Origin: Nocardioides nitrophenolicus
GTDB taxonomy: Bacteria; Actinomycetota; Actinomycetes; Propionibacteriales; Nocardioidaceae
Assembly: GCF_016907515.1 (NCBI RefSeq)
Contig: NZ_JAFBBY010000001.1
Span: 1,798,001 to 1,862,000 of the forward strand
Direction of reading: 5' to 3'
Length of the DNA stretch: 64,000 nt
In this document: one piece after another, positions 1-8,884 of the stretch
How the letters are laid out: each line of letters begins with the position of its first letter
How positions within the stretch are numbered: the first letter of the stretch is position 1
Made by a program: the position numbers and the translations under genes
Notes under the pieces: generated by a model
What the model was told of the DNA's origin: nothing
What the model saw: only the letters and a program-made list of their open reading frames with translations
Database searches by the model: none

Positions 1-282
1 CGCGCCCTCGCGTCGTCCCCGCGGGTGCTGCTGCTCGACGAGCCGGCCGCCGGTCTCAACAGCGCCGAGAAGCGCGAGGCGGCCGAGCTGATCCGCGCCC
101 TGCCCGAGCAGTACGGACTGTCCGTCGTCCTCGTCGAGCACGACATGGACCTGGTGACCCACACCTGCGCGACGGTCTCGGTGATCGAGTACGGACGGCC
201 CCTGTGCGCCGGCCGTCCGGCCGAGGTGCTCGGTGACCAGCGCGTCATCGACGCCTATCTCGGAACGGCGGTGGCGCGATGA
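1..282 (+). CDS. LivG-like ABC transporter ATP-binding protein, C-terminal part
   Basis: The frame enters from the left edge, so only the last 93 residues are visible. They contain the Walker B box LLLDEPAAGLN, the H-loop LVEHDMDLV and a tail (EVLGDQRVIDAYLG) typical of LivG-type ATPases of branched-chain amino acid importers. The stop overlaps the next start (ATGA), and the next gene encodes the partner LivF-type ATPase, so the two probably energise one importer. The permeases and binding protein would lie outside the window. The substrate cannot be read. The downstream CoA-ester enzymes make a carboxylic acid as likely as an amino acid (inference). Confidence 0.88.
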   Translation, partial: RALASSPRVLLLDEPAAGLNSAEKREAAELIRALPEQYGLSVVLVEHDMDLVTHTCATVSVIEYGRPLCAGRPAEVLGDQRVIDAYLGTAVAR

Positions 283-1010
283 CGCTCGACGCGACGGACC
301 TCGAGGTCAGCTATGGCGCGGTCAGCGCGCTCAAGGGCGTCAGCCTGCGCATCGGCGACGGCGAGGCCGTCGCCCTGATCGGCAGCAACGGCGCCGGCAA
401 GAGCACGGCCCTGAAGACGCTGAGCGGCATGCTCGCGCCGCGTGCCGGCGTCGTCCTCCACGACGGGACCGACATCGCCGGTGCGGCGACCCACGTGATC
501 GCCCGACGCGGGATCGCGCACGTCCCGGAGGGCCGACGCCTCTTCCCGCGGATGAGCGTGCGCGAGAACCTGCGCCTCGGCGCCTTCCACCGCAAGGACC
601 GGCAGGTCAACGACGATCTGGACGCCCAGCTCGATCTCTTCCCACGGCTGCGCGAGCGACTCGACCAGGAGGCGGGGACGCTCTCGGGCGGCGAGCAGCA
701 GATGGTGGCGATCTCGCGCGCACTGATGTCGCGTCCCTCGCTCCTGCTGCTCGACGAGCCGAGCCTCGGCCTGTCACCCCTGATGGTGCAGACGGTGTTC
801 GAGGCCGTCGCCGCCATCCATGCGGCCGGGACCGCCCTGCTGCTCGTCGAGCAGAACGCCGGCCAGGCGCTCGCCGTGACGACCCGCGGCTACGTCATGC
901 GCAGCGGCGAGATCGTCAAGGAGGGCGACAGCCAGGCGCTGGCGACCGATCCGATGGTGCGCGAGATCTACCTCGGCGCCAGCCCGTCCGCCCCCGAGCC
1001 CGCGGTCTGA
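279..1010 (+). CDS. LivF-like ABC transporter ATP-binding protein
   Basis: A complete 243-residue ATPase. The Walker A box GSNGAGKST is at residues 35-43, the signature is LSGGEQQ, and Walker B is LLLLDEPSLGLSP followed by the H-loop LLVEQN. Length and the short C-terminus (REIYLGAS) match LivF, the second ATPase of branched-chain amino acid type importers. It acts on the cytoplasmic face of the membrane. Its start overlaps the LivG-like stop (ATGA), implying translational coupling. The gene 31 bases downstream is an enoyl-CoA hydratase, so the importer may serve a CoA-dependent degradation pathway. Confidence 0.9.
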   Translation: MTLDATDLEVSYGAVSALKGVSLRIGDGEAVALIGSNGAGKSTALKTLSGMLAPRAGVVLHDGTDIAGAATHVIARRGIAHVPEGRRLFPRMSVRENLRLGAFHRKDRQVNDDLDAQLDLFPRLRERLDQEAGTLSGGEQQMVAISRALMSRPSLLLLDEPSLGLSPLMVQTVFEAVAAIHAAGTALLLVEQNAGQALAVTTRGYVMRSGEIVKEGDSQALATDPMVREIYLGASPSAPEPAV

Positions 1011-1041
1011 CCCGGGCTTCCACCGACCAGAGGAGCACACC

Positions 1042-1860
1042 ATGACCACCCCGACCCCCAGCCCGACCCCCAGCCCGACCCCCACCCCGAGCCCCGCGCC
1101 GGTCGTCGTCGAGTCCGGCCCCGGCGACGTCGCCGTCGTCACCCTCAACCGCCCGCACGCGCTGAACGCACTGAACGTGGACCTGCTGGTCGGCCTCACC
1201 GACGCGCTGCGCACGGTCCACGGCAGCGGCCCGGTGATCGTCCGCGGTGCCGGCCGCGCGTTCTGCGTGGGCGAGGACCTCAAGGAGACGCTCGCGCCGG
1301 CGACCGGCACCGCGGAGGAGCTGCGCACGGCCTTCGAGCTGCTCCAGGACGTCACCCGGCTGATGGTGAGCAACCCGGCGCCGGTGATCGCCGCGGTCCA
1401 GGGCTACGCCGTCGGCGGCGGTGCCGAGATCGCCCTCGCCGCCGACGTCGTCCTCCTCGAGCACGGCACCCGGATCCGGTTCCCCGAGGTGCCGATCGGG
1501 CACGCCCACACCGGCGGGATCAGCGACCGGCTGACCCGCATGGTCGGCCTGCTCCGCGCGAAGGAGCTGCTCTTCACCGGACGCTGGGTCGAGCACGACG
1601 AGGCGCTGCGCATCGGTCTGGTCACCACCGTGGCCGACGACGCCTTCGCCGCGGCCCGTGACCTGGCCGCGGCCCTGGGTGGTCAGCCGGCGCGCTCCCT
1701 CGCGGCGGCGAAGCGCGCGGTCGAGGCGTCCTGCTCCACGCAGCTCGAGGCCACCTTGCGACTGGAGGTCGAGGCCGCGCTGTACTGCTTCGCCTCCGCC
1801 GAGGCCGAGGCGACCTTCGAGCAGTTCACCACCAGCGGCACCGTGGCGGGCGCTCGATGA
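1042..1860 (+). CDS. Enoyl-CoA hydratase/isomerase family protein
   Basis: A crotonase-fold protein of 272 residues. After an unusual Pro/Thr/Ser repeat of about 20 residues (PTPSPTPSP...) comes the core: TLNRPHALNALN, then the oxyanion segment AFCVGEDLKE, then VGGGAEIALAADVVL, then FPEVPIGH. The family hydrates or isomerises acyl-CoA thioesters in the cytosol. The precise substrate is not evident. The start follows an AGGAG box at about 1030. The stop overlaps the start of the acyl-CoA ligase (ATGA), so the two act in one pathway. The low-complexity N-terminus is not part of the fold and may be a linker or a mis-called start. Confidence 0.85.
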   Translation: MTTPTPSPTPSPTPTPSPAPVVVESGPGDVAVVTLNRPHALNALNVDLLVGLTDALRTVHGSGPVIVRGAGRAFCVGEDLKETLAPATGTAEELRTAFELLQDVTRLMVSNPAPVIAAVQGYAVGGGAEIALAADVVLLEHGTRIRFPEVPIGHAHTGGISDRLTRMVGLLRAKELLFTGRWVEHDEALRIGLVTTVADDAFAAARDLAAALGGQPARSLAAAKRAVEASCSTQLEATLRLEVEAALYCFASAEAEATFEQFTTSGTVAGAR

Positions 1861-3434
1861 GCGTGCGCATCGGCGCGGTCGACGTCGACCAGACCCTGCC
1901 CGGACTCCTCGAGCGCGCCGCACGGCAGTGGCCCGACCGCGTCTTCCTCCGCATCGACGGCGCCGACACGACCTTCGCCGAGTTCCGCGACCAGGTGGCC
2001 CGCCTCGCGGCCGGGCTCGCCGAGCAGGGACTCGGCCCCGGAGGCCGGCTGAACGTCTTCATGCGCAACTCGCTCGCCTGCGTGCAGACCTGGTTCGCGG
2101 CGACCTGGCTCGGCGCCTCGTGGGTGCCGATCAACACCGAGTGGCGGGGCCGGACGCTGCACGACGCCGTCGAGCTGGCCGCGCCGGCGGTGATCATCGT
2201 GGACGACGACCTCGCCGACGCCCTCCGGGACGCCCTGGGAGACGGGCCGCACGCCCCGATCCTGGCCGCTGCGATGCCCGACGGGGTCGCCTCGGTCGGC
2301 CCGTGGATGGGCGGCGTCGCGCTGCCGCCCGCCGGGGTGCGGTCGACCGACACCGCCGGCATGCTCTACACGTCGGGCACCACCGGCCGGTCGAAGGCCT
2401 GTGTGCTCTCCCACCGCTACTTCATCTCCCAGGCGGCGATCGCCGTCCGCGACTTCGGGCTGCGGGACGACGACGTGCTGTACTGCCCGTTCCCCCTGTT
2501 CCACGCCGACGCGACCGCCCTGACGACCGTGCCCGCGCTGCTGGTCGGCGGCACCGCCGCGCTGGGCCGGCGGTTCTCGGCGTCGCGGTTCTGGGACGAG
2601 GTCCGCACCACGGGCGCCACCGTGTTCGACTTCATGGGCGCCACCCTCTCGATCCTCTACAAGGCCGAGCCCCGCCCCGACGACCGTGAGCACCGGGTCC
2701 GGCTCGCCTGGGGGGTGCCGGTACCCGACTGGGCCCCGGAGTTCGAGCGACGGTTCGGTCTCCAGGTGGTCGAGCTCTACGGGAGCGTCGAGGCCAACAT
2801 CCCGATCACCCAGCCGTGGGACCAGCCGAAGGTGCTCGGCTCCTGTGGTCGGGTCACGCCCGAGTTCGAGGTCCGGATCGCCGACGAGGGCGGCGACGAC
2901 GTACCGGACGGCGAGGTCGGCGAGCTGCTGATCCGCCCGCGCATCGCCGGGACGGTGCTCGACGCCTACTTCGCGAACGCCGAGGCGACGGCAGCAGCCT
3001 TCCGCGGGCTGTGGTTCCACAGCGGCGACCTGGCCCGCCGTGACGCCGACGGCAACGTGTTCTTCGTGGGCCGGGGAAAGGACTCGATCCGCCGGCGCGG
3101 CGAGAACATCAGCGCGCTCGAGGTCGAGGAGGGCGTCGAGGCGCATCCCGACGTCGTCGAGTGCGCCGCCGTCGGAGTGCCCAGCGAGCTCACCGAGGAG
3201 GAGGTCAAGGTCTTCGTGGTGCCGCGCGCCGGCAGTGGCGTCGATGCCGCGTCGATCTGGCGGCACTGCGAGGCGACGATGGCGCGCTTCCAGGTCCCGC
3301 GCTACATCGCCTTCGTGGACGCGCTCCCCAAGACGCCCACCGGGAAGGTGAGCAAGGCGGCGTTCACCGAGGTCTTCGCCGACGTGCTGACCCATGAGCG
3401 GCAGGAGGTGGCGCGCCCGGTCGCCTCGCTCTAG
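1857..3434 (+). CDS. AMP-dependent acyl-CoA synthetase/ligase
   Basis: A 525-residue ANL-superfamily ligase that joins a carboxylic acid to CoA through an acyl-adenylate. Visible motifs are the phosphate loop YTSGTTGRSK near residue 170, the A5-type motif ELYGSVEAN, the hinge region GKDSIRRRGENIS and the C-terminal catalytic lysine in PTGKVSKAAF. The arrangement resembles the CaiC/medium-chain branch, but the substrate is unknown. It overlaps the preceding enoyl-CoA hydratase by four bases and lies in an operon with a Liv-type importer, suggesting uptake, activation and hydration of one acid. It ends seven bases from the convergent SDR gene. Confidence 0.88.
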   Translation: MSVRIGAVDVDQTLPGLLERAARQWPDRVFLRIDGADTTFAEFRDQVARLAAGLAEQGLGPGGRLNVFMRNSLACVQTWFAATWLGASWVPINTEWRGRTLHDAVELAAPAVIIVDDDLADALRDALGDGPHAPILAAAMPDGVASVGPWMGGVALPPAGVRSTDTAGMLYTSGTTGRSKACVLSHRYFISQAAIAVRDFGLRDDDVLYCPFPLFHADATALTTVPALLVGGTAALGRRFSASRFWDEVRTTGATVFDFMGATLSILYKAEPRPDDREHRVRLAWGVPVPDWAPEFERRFGLQVVELYGSVEANIPITQPWDQPKVLGSCGRVTPEFEVRIADEGGDDVPDGEVGELLIRPRIAGTVLDAYFANAEATAAAFRGLWFHSGDLARRDADGNVFFVGRGKDSIRRRGENISALEVEEGVEAHPDVVECAAVGVPSELTEEEVKVFVVPRAGSGVDAASIWRHCEATMARFQVPRYIAFVDALPKTPTGKVSKAAFTEVFADVLTHERQEVARPVASL

Positions 3435-3441
3435 CGGCGGG

Positions 3442-4368
3442 CTACGGGTACCTGAGGTCGACGGTCTGCTCGCTGATCTCCCACAGCCGCCGGGCATGGT
3501 CGGCGTTGCGGGCCAGCCGGCTGCGGCCGACGACGCGGGGCGGGCCCGAGAGCTGGCGGAAGCCGCCGGGGCCGACGAAGGTGTCGCCGGGGAGGTCGGC
3601 GGTGGCGGCCATCAGCGTCGGCCAGGCGCCGGCGGCGGCGGACTGGGAGACGGCCTTCACGCCGGCGTCGAGGATGGAGGCGATGCCGCCGGTGGACCGG
3701 CCGTACTGGCCGTTGGCGGCGAGATGGGTGCCCGCGAAGCCGGGGTGGGCGGCGAGGGCGCGGACCGGGAGGTCGGCGGCGCGCAGGCGACGGTCGAGCT
3801 CGGTGGTGAAGTAGAGGTTCGCGAGCTTGGACTGCCCGTAGACCCGCCAGGTGTGGTACCGGCCGGTCTGCTCGCGCGGCGGCCCCAGCGGCGCCTTGCC
3901 GGCGAAGGTGTGGAACAGCGAGGACACCGTCACCACCCGGCCGTCCTCGCTCCGCACCAGCTGCGGCAGCAGCAGGCCGGTCAGCAGGAACGGCCCGAAG
4001 TGGTTGGTCGCCAGCTGCAGCTCGAGGCCGTCGGCGGTGCGGGAGTACTTGGTGCCCATCACCCCCGCGTTGTTGACCAGTACGTCGATCGGGCCGACCT
4101 GCGCGACGGCGGCCGCGGCGGTGCGCACCGAGCTGAGGCTCGCGAGGTCCAGGTGCAGCGCCTCGAGCTGGGCGGCCGGGACCTCGCCCCGGATCGCGCC
4201 GACGGTCTCCTCGACCTTCGCGGGGTTGCGCCCGGCCAGGATCACCCGCGCGCCCCGGCGGGCGAGCTCGAGGGCGGTGTGGTGGCCGAGGCCGCCGAGG
4301 GTCGGTCCGGTCACGACGATGGTGCGGCCGGTCTGGTCGGGCAGGTCGGCGACATTCCAGTCAGACAT
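3442..4368 (-). CDS. SDR family NAD(P)-dependent oxidoreductase
   Basis: A short-chain dehydrogenase of 308 residues, related to the retinol-dehydrogenase-like branch. The cofactor motif is slightly unusual (TGPTLGGLG, residues 20-28, with three residues between the first glycines). NNAG is at 99-102, Ser149/150 lies in VTVSS, and the catalytic YGQSK places Tyr177 and Lys181. It should oxidise or reduce an alcohol or carbonyl in the cytosol. An AAGGA ribosome site precedes the start. It lies eight bases after the DinB-like gene on the same strand, so both are probably one transcript. The substrate is unknown. Confidence 0.85.
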   Translation of the reverse strand: MSDWNVADLPDQTGRTIVVTGPTLGGLGHHTALELARRGARVILAGRNPAKVEETVGAIRGEVPAAQLEALHLDLASLSSVRTAAAAVAQVGPIDVLVNNAGVMGTKYSRTADGLELQLATNHFGPFLLTGLLLPQLVRSEDGRVVTVSSLFHTFAGKAPLGPPREQTGRYHTWRVYGQSKLANLYFTTELDRRLRAADLPVRALAAHPGFAGTHLAANGQYGRSTGGIASILDAGVKAVSQSAAAGAWPTLMAATADLPGDTFVGPGGFRQLSGPPRVVGRSRLARNADHARRLWEISEQTVDLRYP

Positions 4369-4376
4369 CCGGGTCC

Positions 4377-5192
4377 TTAGGGAGTGGTGGCGAGGCTGGC
4401 GACGATCCGCGCGCCGAGCTCCTGGTCACCCGAGACGGTCACGGCCCCCGGCACGGCGGTACGACGGCCGCCGGCCAGCACGATGAAGCTCTCACGGTCC
4501 ATGGCGAGCGCCACGTCCGGCGCGTCCGGCGCGACGTCCAGCCGCTGCGCGCGCCCGTCGTCACCGACCCGCACGGCGATCGGCGCGCTGCCGTCGACGG
4601 CGAGCACGGCCGTCGTGCCCGCGGGCGGGGCGACCCGCTTGCCGACGACGAACCCGAACGCCTCGACGAGGTAGTCGGCGGTGTGCTGGGCGCCCGGGCT
4701 GTCGAGGCTGCCGGGCCGGCCGACGGCGCGGCGGATGTCCTGCTCGTGCATCCACACGTCGAGGGGGCGGTTGCGCAGGAGGGTGCGGGTGTTCCAGCCG
4801 ATCAGGCCGAAGATCCCGTCGGCCGGCGCGCCGGCGTCGTGGGGAGGCGTGGCGGTCAGGGTGGCGTGCCGGGCCGAAGTGGTGGCGCGGATCTCGTCGA
4901 TGATGGCGGCCGGCTCCCGGTCGCGGCGGGTGACCACGCCGATCTCGGTGAACTGGCCCATCGGACCGGTGACATGGGCCGGCTCGCCGATGTCGGCGGT
5001 CTCGTCGGGTCCGCCGGCGAGGAGCGACTCGAGGTGGGCGGTGTGGGAGGCGACCGCCTTCACGTCCCAGCCGGCCAGGTCGGTCGGCCGGGTCCAGTCG
5101 TCGGCGTCGAGCTCCTCGAGCAGCGCCACCAGGTCCCCGACGGCGCTCCACCAGGTCTCGACGTACCCGCCCAGCAGGTCGCGCTCGCTCAT
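4377..5192 (-). CDS. Maleylpyruvate isomerase N-terminal (mycothiol-dependent DinB-like) family protein
   Basis: A 271-residue protein beginning with a four-helix DinB-like domain: an N-terminal LVALLEELDADDW...GWDVKAVASH segment, the histidine TAHLESLLAG and the later WMHEQDIRRAVGRPG. These are hallmarks of the actinobacterial TIGR03083 family, in which three histidines bind a metal and mycothiol is the usual thiol partner. The C-terminal 100 residues form an SCP2-like domain with VAVDGSAPIAVRVG. The reaction is unknown. A TAGGCT box ends eight bases before the start, consistent with an almost leaderless message. The SDR gene follows directly. Confidence 0.8.
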   Translation of the reverse strand: MSERDLLGGYVETWWSAVGDLVALLEELDADDWTRPTDLAGWDVKAVASHTAHLESLLAGGPDETADIGEPAHVTGPMGQFTEIGVVTRRDREPAAIIDEIRATTSARHATLTATPPHDAGAPADGIFGLIGWNTRTLLRNRPLDVWMHEQDIRRAVGRPGSLDSPGAQHTADYLVEAFGFVVGKRVAPPAGTTAVLAVDGSAPIAVRVGDDGRAQRLDVAPDAPDVALAMDRESFIVLAGGRRTAVPGAVTVSGDQELGARIVASLATTP

Positions 5193-5199
5193 GGCGCCG

Positions 5200-5205
5200 A
5201 GCCTA
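5200..5205 (-). promoter_or_regulatory. Predicted -10 box TAGGCT of the DinB-like/SDR operon
   Basis: TAGGCT on the minus strand, seven bases before the ATG at 5192. No Shine-Dalgarno sequence lies between them, so transcription probably starts at or next to the start codon. Confidence 0.5.
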
Positions 5206-5214
5206 GCGACTCAC

Positions 5215-5396
5215 CAGCGGCCAGCGGCGGGAACACCGGTCGACGAGGCGCAGGAAGCGAGGCACGAGCGACCGGAGCCGAGGAGCACGGTGCTTCCCGC
5301 CGTGCCGCCGTGTTGCCGCCACACGAACGGTGGCCCTACGCGAGGCGACCGCGCGCGCGGCAGCGCGGCGCGAGGAACGAGCGACGCGCTCGCGCC
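5215..5396. repeat. Direct repeat copy A (about 182 bp)
   Basis: Nearly identical to 5433-5614, with three mismatches seen (for example GAACACC versus GAACGCC and CCGTGTT versus CCGTCTT). The unit is rich in GAGCGAGC/GCTCGC strings and contains no convincing gene. The two copies are separated by 36 bp and fill most of the 429 bp between the DinB-like and GH43-like genes. Confidence 0.9.
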
Positions 5397-5432
5397 CTCC
5401 CACCGCCAACCCACTCAGCACCGCGACCACCC

Positions 5433-5614
5433 CAGCGGCCAGCGGCGGGAACGCCGGTCGATGAGGCGCAGGAAGCGAGGCACGAGCGACCGGAGCCGAG
5501 GAGCACGGTGCTTCCCGCCGTGCCGCCGTCTTGCCGCCACACGAACGGTGGCCCTACGCGAGGCGACCGCGCGCGCGGCAGCGCGGCGCGAGGAACGAGC
5601 GACGCGCTCGCGCC
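5433..5614. repeat. Direct repeat copy B (about 182 bp)
   Basis: Second copy, offset exactly 218 bp from the first. It stops seven bases before the stop codon of the GH43-like gene, so one end of the unit is close to a coding 3' end, as for other repeats in this window. Confidence 0.9.
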
Positions 5615-5621
5615 ATCGGAC

Positions 5622-6716
5622 TCAGTACGGCGTGGGAACGCGCTGCGGGACGCCGCTGCGCGTGAGGTACCTCTTCACCGTCGGCACCCCGCCGGGGAAG
5701 GTCAGCCGCGCGGCGTACATCGCCCGGCGGCCGTACTTCTCCCCGCCGTTCCACGCCCAGTAGTTCGCGCCCTTCGGCTTCGAGGAGTGCAGCCGCACCC
5801 AGCCGTGGAAGTAGAGCGTCGTGCGGCCGCGGTGCCTGACGATGTCGCCGCCGGCGGGGCCGCACAGTCCCTGGGTGATGGTGCTGTCGAGCAGCACCGT
5901 GGGTACGGCGAGCGACCAGTCGGTCAGCGAGGCGGACTGGCGCCAGGTCTGCGCGTACGAGCAGCGCGCGAAGTCGCCCTCGGACGCGAACAGGTAGTAG
6001 AGGCCGCCGTGGCGGGCGAGGACCGGGTTCTCGATGACGCCCTCCGCGCGGACCAGCTCGGTGCTGGGGTTCGCGGGGTCCTGGCCGGTGCGCACCCGCC
6101 GGCCGCTCTTGCTCAGTGGCAGCAGCCGGATCGACGAGGGCCGGCCGTCGGTCTTGTAGAGCAGGTAGCTCTGGCCGCCCTCGCGGTAGTACGACGGGTC
6201 GATGACGCCGCGGCTCGGCAGGTCCGGCGTGACGACGGGATCCTGCGCGGTCGGCACCAGTGCCTGCGACGGGCACACCAGCGGCCGGCCGCCGACCGGC
6301 TTGAACGCGCCGAGCGCCTTCTTCGCGACGGCGACGCCGATGCAGCGCCCGAAGTCGCCGAGCCCGGCCACGGGCACGGCGTAGTAGAGCAGCCACCGGC
6401 GGCCGACCTTGGCGATGTCGGCGGCCCAGATGCCGCCGTCGGCGAGCGCCCACTTCGGGCGGTGGGTGAGCACCGGGTGCTGGTAGCGCCAGGGATGCCC
6501 GGGGTCCTTGTAGGCCCGGTTGATCTGCGGCCCGGTCGCCACGACGACCATCCGCTTGCCGACCATGGTCACGCTCGGGTCGCCCACGTTGCCGTCGAAG
6601 AAGGGCTCCGGGTAGCCCCGGTCGTCGGCCCGCGCCGGGGTCGTCGCGCACAGGCTGACCACCAGCGCGGCGAGGACGGCGAGGCAGCAGGCGAGACGCG
6701 GAGCGGTACGAGGCAC
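5622..6716 (-). CDS. Secreted GH43-like five-bladed beta-propeller protein
   Basis: A 364-residue exported protein with a signal peptide at residues 1-30 (LACCLAVLAALVV, cleavage near ARA-DD). The mature part has acidic residues spaced as in glycoside hydrolase family 43 and related clans: Asp46 in GDPSVT, Asp173 in VIDPSYY and Glu229 in VIENPVL, with repeated blade-like strands (WLLYYAV, YYLFAS, TTLYFHGW). The family cleaves arabinan- or xylan-type glycosides outside the cell, and some members do not act on sugars. No carbohydrate-binding module is visible. It appears to be a single gene, flanked upstream by 67 bp and downstream by the direct-repeat block. Confidence 0.72.
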   Translation of the reverse strand: MPRTAPRLACCLAVLAALVVSLCATTPARADDRGYPEPFFDGNVGDPSVTMVGKRMVVVATGPQINRAYKDPGHPWRYQHPVLTHRPKWALADGGIWAADIAKVGRRWLLYYAVPVAGLGDFGRCIGVAVAKKALGAFKPVGGRPLVCPSQALVPTAQDPVVTPDLPSRGVIDPSYYREGGQSYLLYKTDGRPSSIRLLPLSKSGRRVRTGQDPANPSTELVRAEGVIENPVLARHGGLYYLFASEGDFARCSYAQTWRQSASLTDWSLAVPTVLLDSTITQGLCGPAGGDIVRHRGRTTLYFHGWVRLHSSKPKGANYWAWNGGEKYGRRAMYAARLTFPGGVPTVKRYLTRSGVPQRVPTPY

Positions 6717-6783
6717 CCGCAGACCATAGGCGACGGCCGCCCCGGTTTCCCGGAGCGGCCGTCGGACGCGCGTCAGCGAGGGC

Positions 6784-8649
6784 TCAGAACGCGGCCTCGT
6801 CGAGGTCCATCAGGTCCAGGCCGGTGGCCTGGGCGATGGCGAGCTCGGCCGAGACGCGGGGCAGGTTGAGCTGCGCGAACCACTGCGCCGCGGCGACCTT
6901 GCCCTCGTAGTAGGCCTGGTCGGAGCCGGCGCCGCCGTCGAGCTTGGCGAGCGCGACCTCGGCACCGCGGAGCAGCAGCCAGGCGCAGACCACGTCACCG
7001 AGCACCATCAGCAGGCGCGTGGTGTTGAGGCCGACCTTGTAGATGTTCTTGATCTCGCCCTGGGCGGACATGAGGTCGTTGATCATCAGGCCGACCATGG
7101 CCTCGGCGTCGGCCAGCGCGGTCGCGAGCAGCTCACGCTCGTTCTTGAGCCGGCCGTTGCCGGCCTCGGACTCGATGAAGGCCTTGATCTCGCCCGCGAG
7201 GTGGCCCAGCGCCTTGCCCTGGTCCTTGACGATCTTGCGGAAGAAGAAGTCCTGGCCCTGGATCGCGGTGGTGCCCTCGTAGAGGGTGTCGATCTTGGCG
7301 TCGCGGACGTACTGCTCGATCGGGTACTCCTGCAGGAAGCCCGACCCGCCGAAGGTCTGCAGCGACTCGGTGCCGAGCAGCACCCACGAGCGCTCCGAGC
7401 CGTAGCCCTTGACGATCGGGAGCAGCAGGTCGTTGACCGCCTCGGCGAGCTCGTCGCGCTCCCCGGCGGCCTTGGCCAGCTGGACCTTGTCCTGCCAGGT
7501 CGAGGTGAAGACGACCAGTGAGCGCATCGCCTCGGCGAAGGACTTCTGGGTCATCAGCGAGCGGCGGACGTCGGGGTGGTGGGTGATCGTCACCCGCGGC
7601 GCGGCCTTGTCGGCGGACTGCGTGAGGTCGGCGCCCTGGACCCGCTCCTTGGCGTACTCGAGCGCGTTGAGGTAGCCGGTCGACAGCGTGGCGATGGCCT
7701 TGGTGCCGACCATCATCCGGGCGTTCTCGATGACGTCGAACATCTGCCGGATGCCGTCGTGGACCTCGCCGAGCAGCCAGCCCTGGGCGGGCTCGCCGCC
7801 GCCGACCTGCGGGTCGCCGAAGGTAAGCTCGCAGGTGTTGGACACCTTGATGCCCATCTTGTGCTCGACGTTGGTGACGTAGACGCCGTTGCGCTCGCCG
7901 GTCAGCTCGCCGGTCTCGTGGTCGAAGTGGTACTTCGGCACGAGGAACAGGCTCAGGCCCTTGGTGCCCGGGCCACCCACGCCCTCGACGCCCTTCGGTC
8001 GGGCGAGGACGAGGTGCATGATGTTCTCCTGCAGGTCCGACTCGGCGCTGGTGATGAAGCGCTTGACGCCGGAGATGTTCCAGGAGCCGTCCTCGTTGGG
8101 GGTGGCGAAGGTCTTGCCAGCGCCCACGTCGGAGCCCGCGTCGGGCTCGGTCAGCACCATGGTCGCGCCCCACAGCCGCTCCACCATGATCTCGGCGATG
8201 CGGACGTCGCGGGCGACGCCGTTGGCGTTCTTGAAGACGACCGAGCCCATCGACGGGCCGGTGCAGTACATCCAGATCGGCGCGTGCGAGCCGAGGACCA
8301 TCTCGCCCGACGCCCACACCAGCGACGGCGGCGCGGTCGTGCCGCCGATCTCCTCGGGCAGGCCCAGGCCCCAGAAGCCGGACTCCATCCAGGTGTCGTA
8401 CGACTTCTTGAAGGACGCGGGGACGGGCGCGGTGTTCGTCTTGGGGTCGAACACCGGCGGGTTGCGGTCGGAGTCGACGTACGACGCCGCCAGGTCCTCG
8501 CGGGCGATGCGCTCGACCTCGGAGAGGATCTCGCGCGCGGTGTCGGCGTCCATCTCCTCGTAGAGGCCGGTGCCGAGGTAGTCCTGCACGTTGAACAGCT
8601 CGAAGAGGTTGAACTCGATGTCGCGCAGGTTGCTCTTGTAGTGGCTCAC
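6784..8649 (-). CDS. fadE5: Acyl-CoA dehydrogenase, FadE5 type
   Basis: An FAD-dependent acyl-CoA dehydrogenase that introduces the alpha-beta double bond in beta-oxidation. I chose the GTG start giving [17 protein letters not shown], which matches the conserved N-terminus of mycobacterial FadE5. A longer frame upstream to 8787 is not conserved. The result is 621 residues, against about 611 for FadE5. Recognisable segments are [14 protein letters not shown], the [29 protein letters not shown] stretch (cited in parts: [18 protein letters not shown]), [17 protein letters not shown] and the ending MDLDEAAF. Electrons leave through ETF to EtfD, which is also encoded here. A small inverted repeat and a TATCAT box lie 75-97 bases upstream. 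Confidence 0.92.
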   Translation of the reverse strand: MSHYKSNLRDIEFNLFELFNVQDYLGTGLYEEMDADTAREILSEVERIAREDLAASYVDSDRNPPVFDPKTNTAPVPASFKKSYDTWMESGFWGLGLPEEIGGTTAPPSLVWASGEMVLGSHAPIWMYCTGPSMGSVVFKNANGVARDVRIAEIMVERLWGATMVLTEPDAGSDVGAGKTFATPNEDGSWNISGVKRFITSAESDLQENIMHLVLARPKGVEGVGGPGTKGLSLFLVPKYHFDHETGELTGERNGVYVTNVEHKMGIKVSNTCELTFGDPQVGGGEPAQGWLLGEVHDGIRQMFDVIENARMMVGTKAIATLSTGYLNALEYAKERVQGADLTQSADKAAPRVTITHHPDVRRSLMTQKSFAEAMRSLVVFTSTWQDKVQLAKAAGERDELAEAVNDLLLPIVKGYGSERSWVLLGTESLQTFGGSGFLQEYPIEQYVRDAKIDTLYEGTTAIQGQDFFFRKIVKDQGKALGHLAGEIKAFIESEAGNGRLKNERELLATALADAEAMVGLMINDLMSAQGEIKNIYKVGLNTTRLLMVLGDVVCAWLLLRGAEVALAKLDGGAGSDQAYYEGKVAAAQWFAQLNLPRVSAELAIAQATGLDLMDLDEAAF

Positions 8650-8723
8650 AGTTCCCACCGTTTCCAGTTCCAGGGATTCGCGGAGTGGCTTCACCGTGGG
8701 CCATGGGTTGTCATGAGCCCGGC

Positions 8724-8735
8724 TACTCACCAGTA
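8724..8735. promoter_or_regulatory. Inverted repeat TACT-N4-AGTA upstream of fadE5 (candidate operator)
   Basis: TACTCACCAGTA is symmetric over four bases on each side. A minus-strand TATCAT box at 8741-8746 would place the transcription start at about 8734, inside the repeat, a natural place for a repressor. The regulator is not identifiable from this window. Confidence 0.4.
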
Positions 8736-8872
8736 ACTTCATGATACGGGGGGTGCTAGCAGCGGGCAAGCAGTGGGGTGGCGGCATCCATCACACCCGC
8801 GCCGCCCCCGCCGTCCCGCCGGACTCCGGCACCAACCACGCCTAGGTCGACTGAATCGATCGAGCAATCTGA

Positions 8873-8878
8873 CAGACT
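8873..8878 (+). promoter_or_regulatory. Predicted -10 box CAGACT of the Rrf2 gene
   Basis: CAGACT lies exactly six bases before the ATG at 8885, with no ribosome site in between. This is the spacing expected when the first base of the mRNA is the A of the start codon. Confidence 0.4.
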
Positions 8879-8884
8879 GTCCCC

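Noticed and set aside
4683..6869. A 728-codon plus-strand ORF
   Set aside because: It lies antisense to the DinB-like gene, the repeats and the GH43-like gene, and is an artefact of high GC at third positions. The GH43-like protein has a signal peptide and catalytic acids.
8650..8787. N-terminal extension of the acyl-CoA dehydrogenase
   Set aside because: The conserved FadE5 start (SHYKSN) lies at 8649. The extension runs through the promoter.
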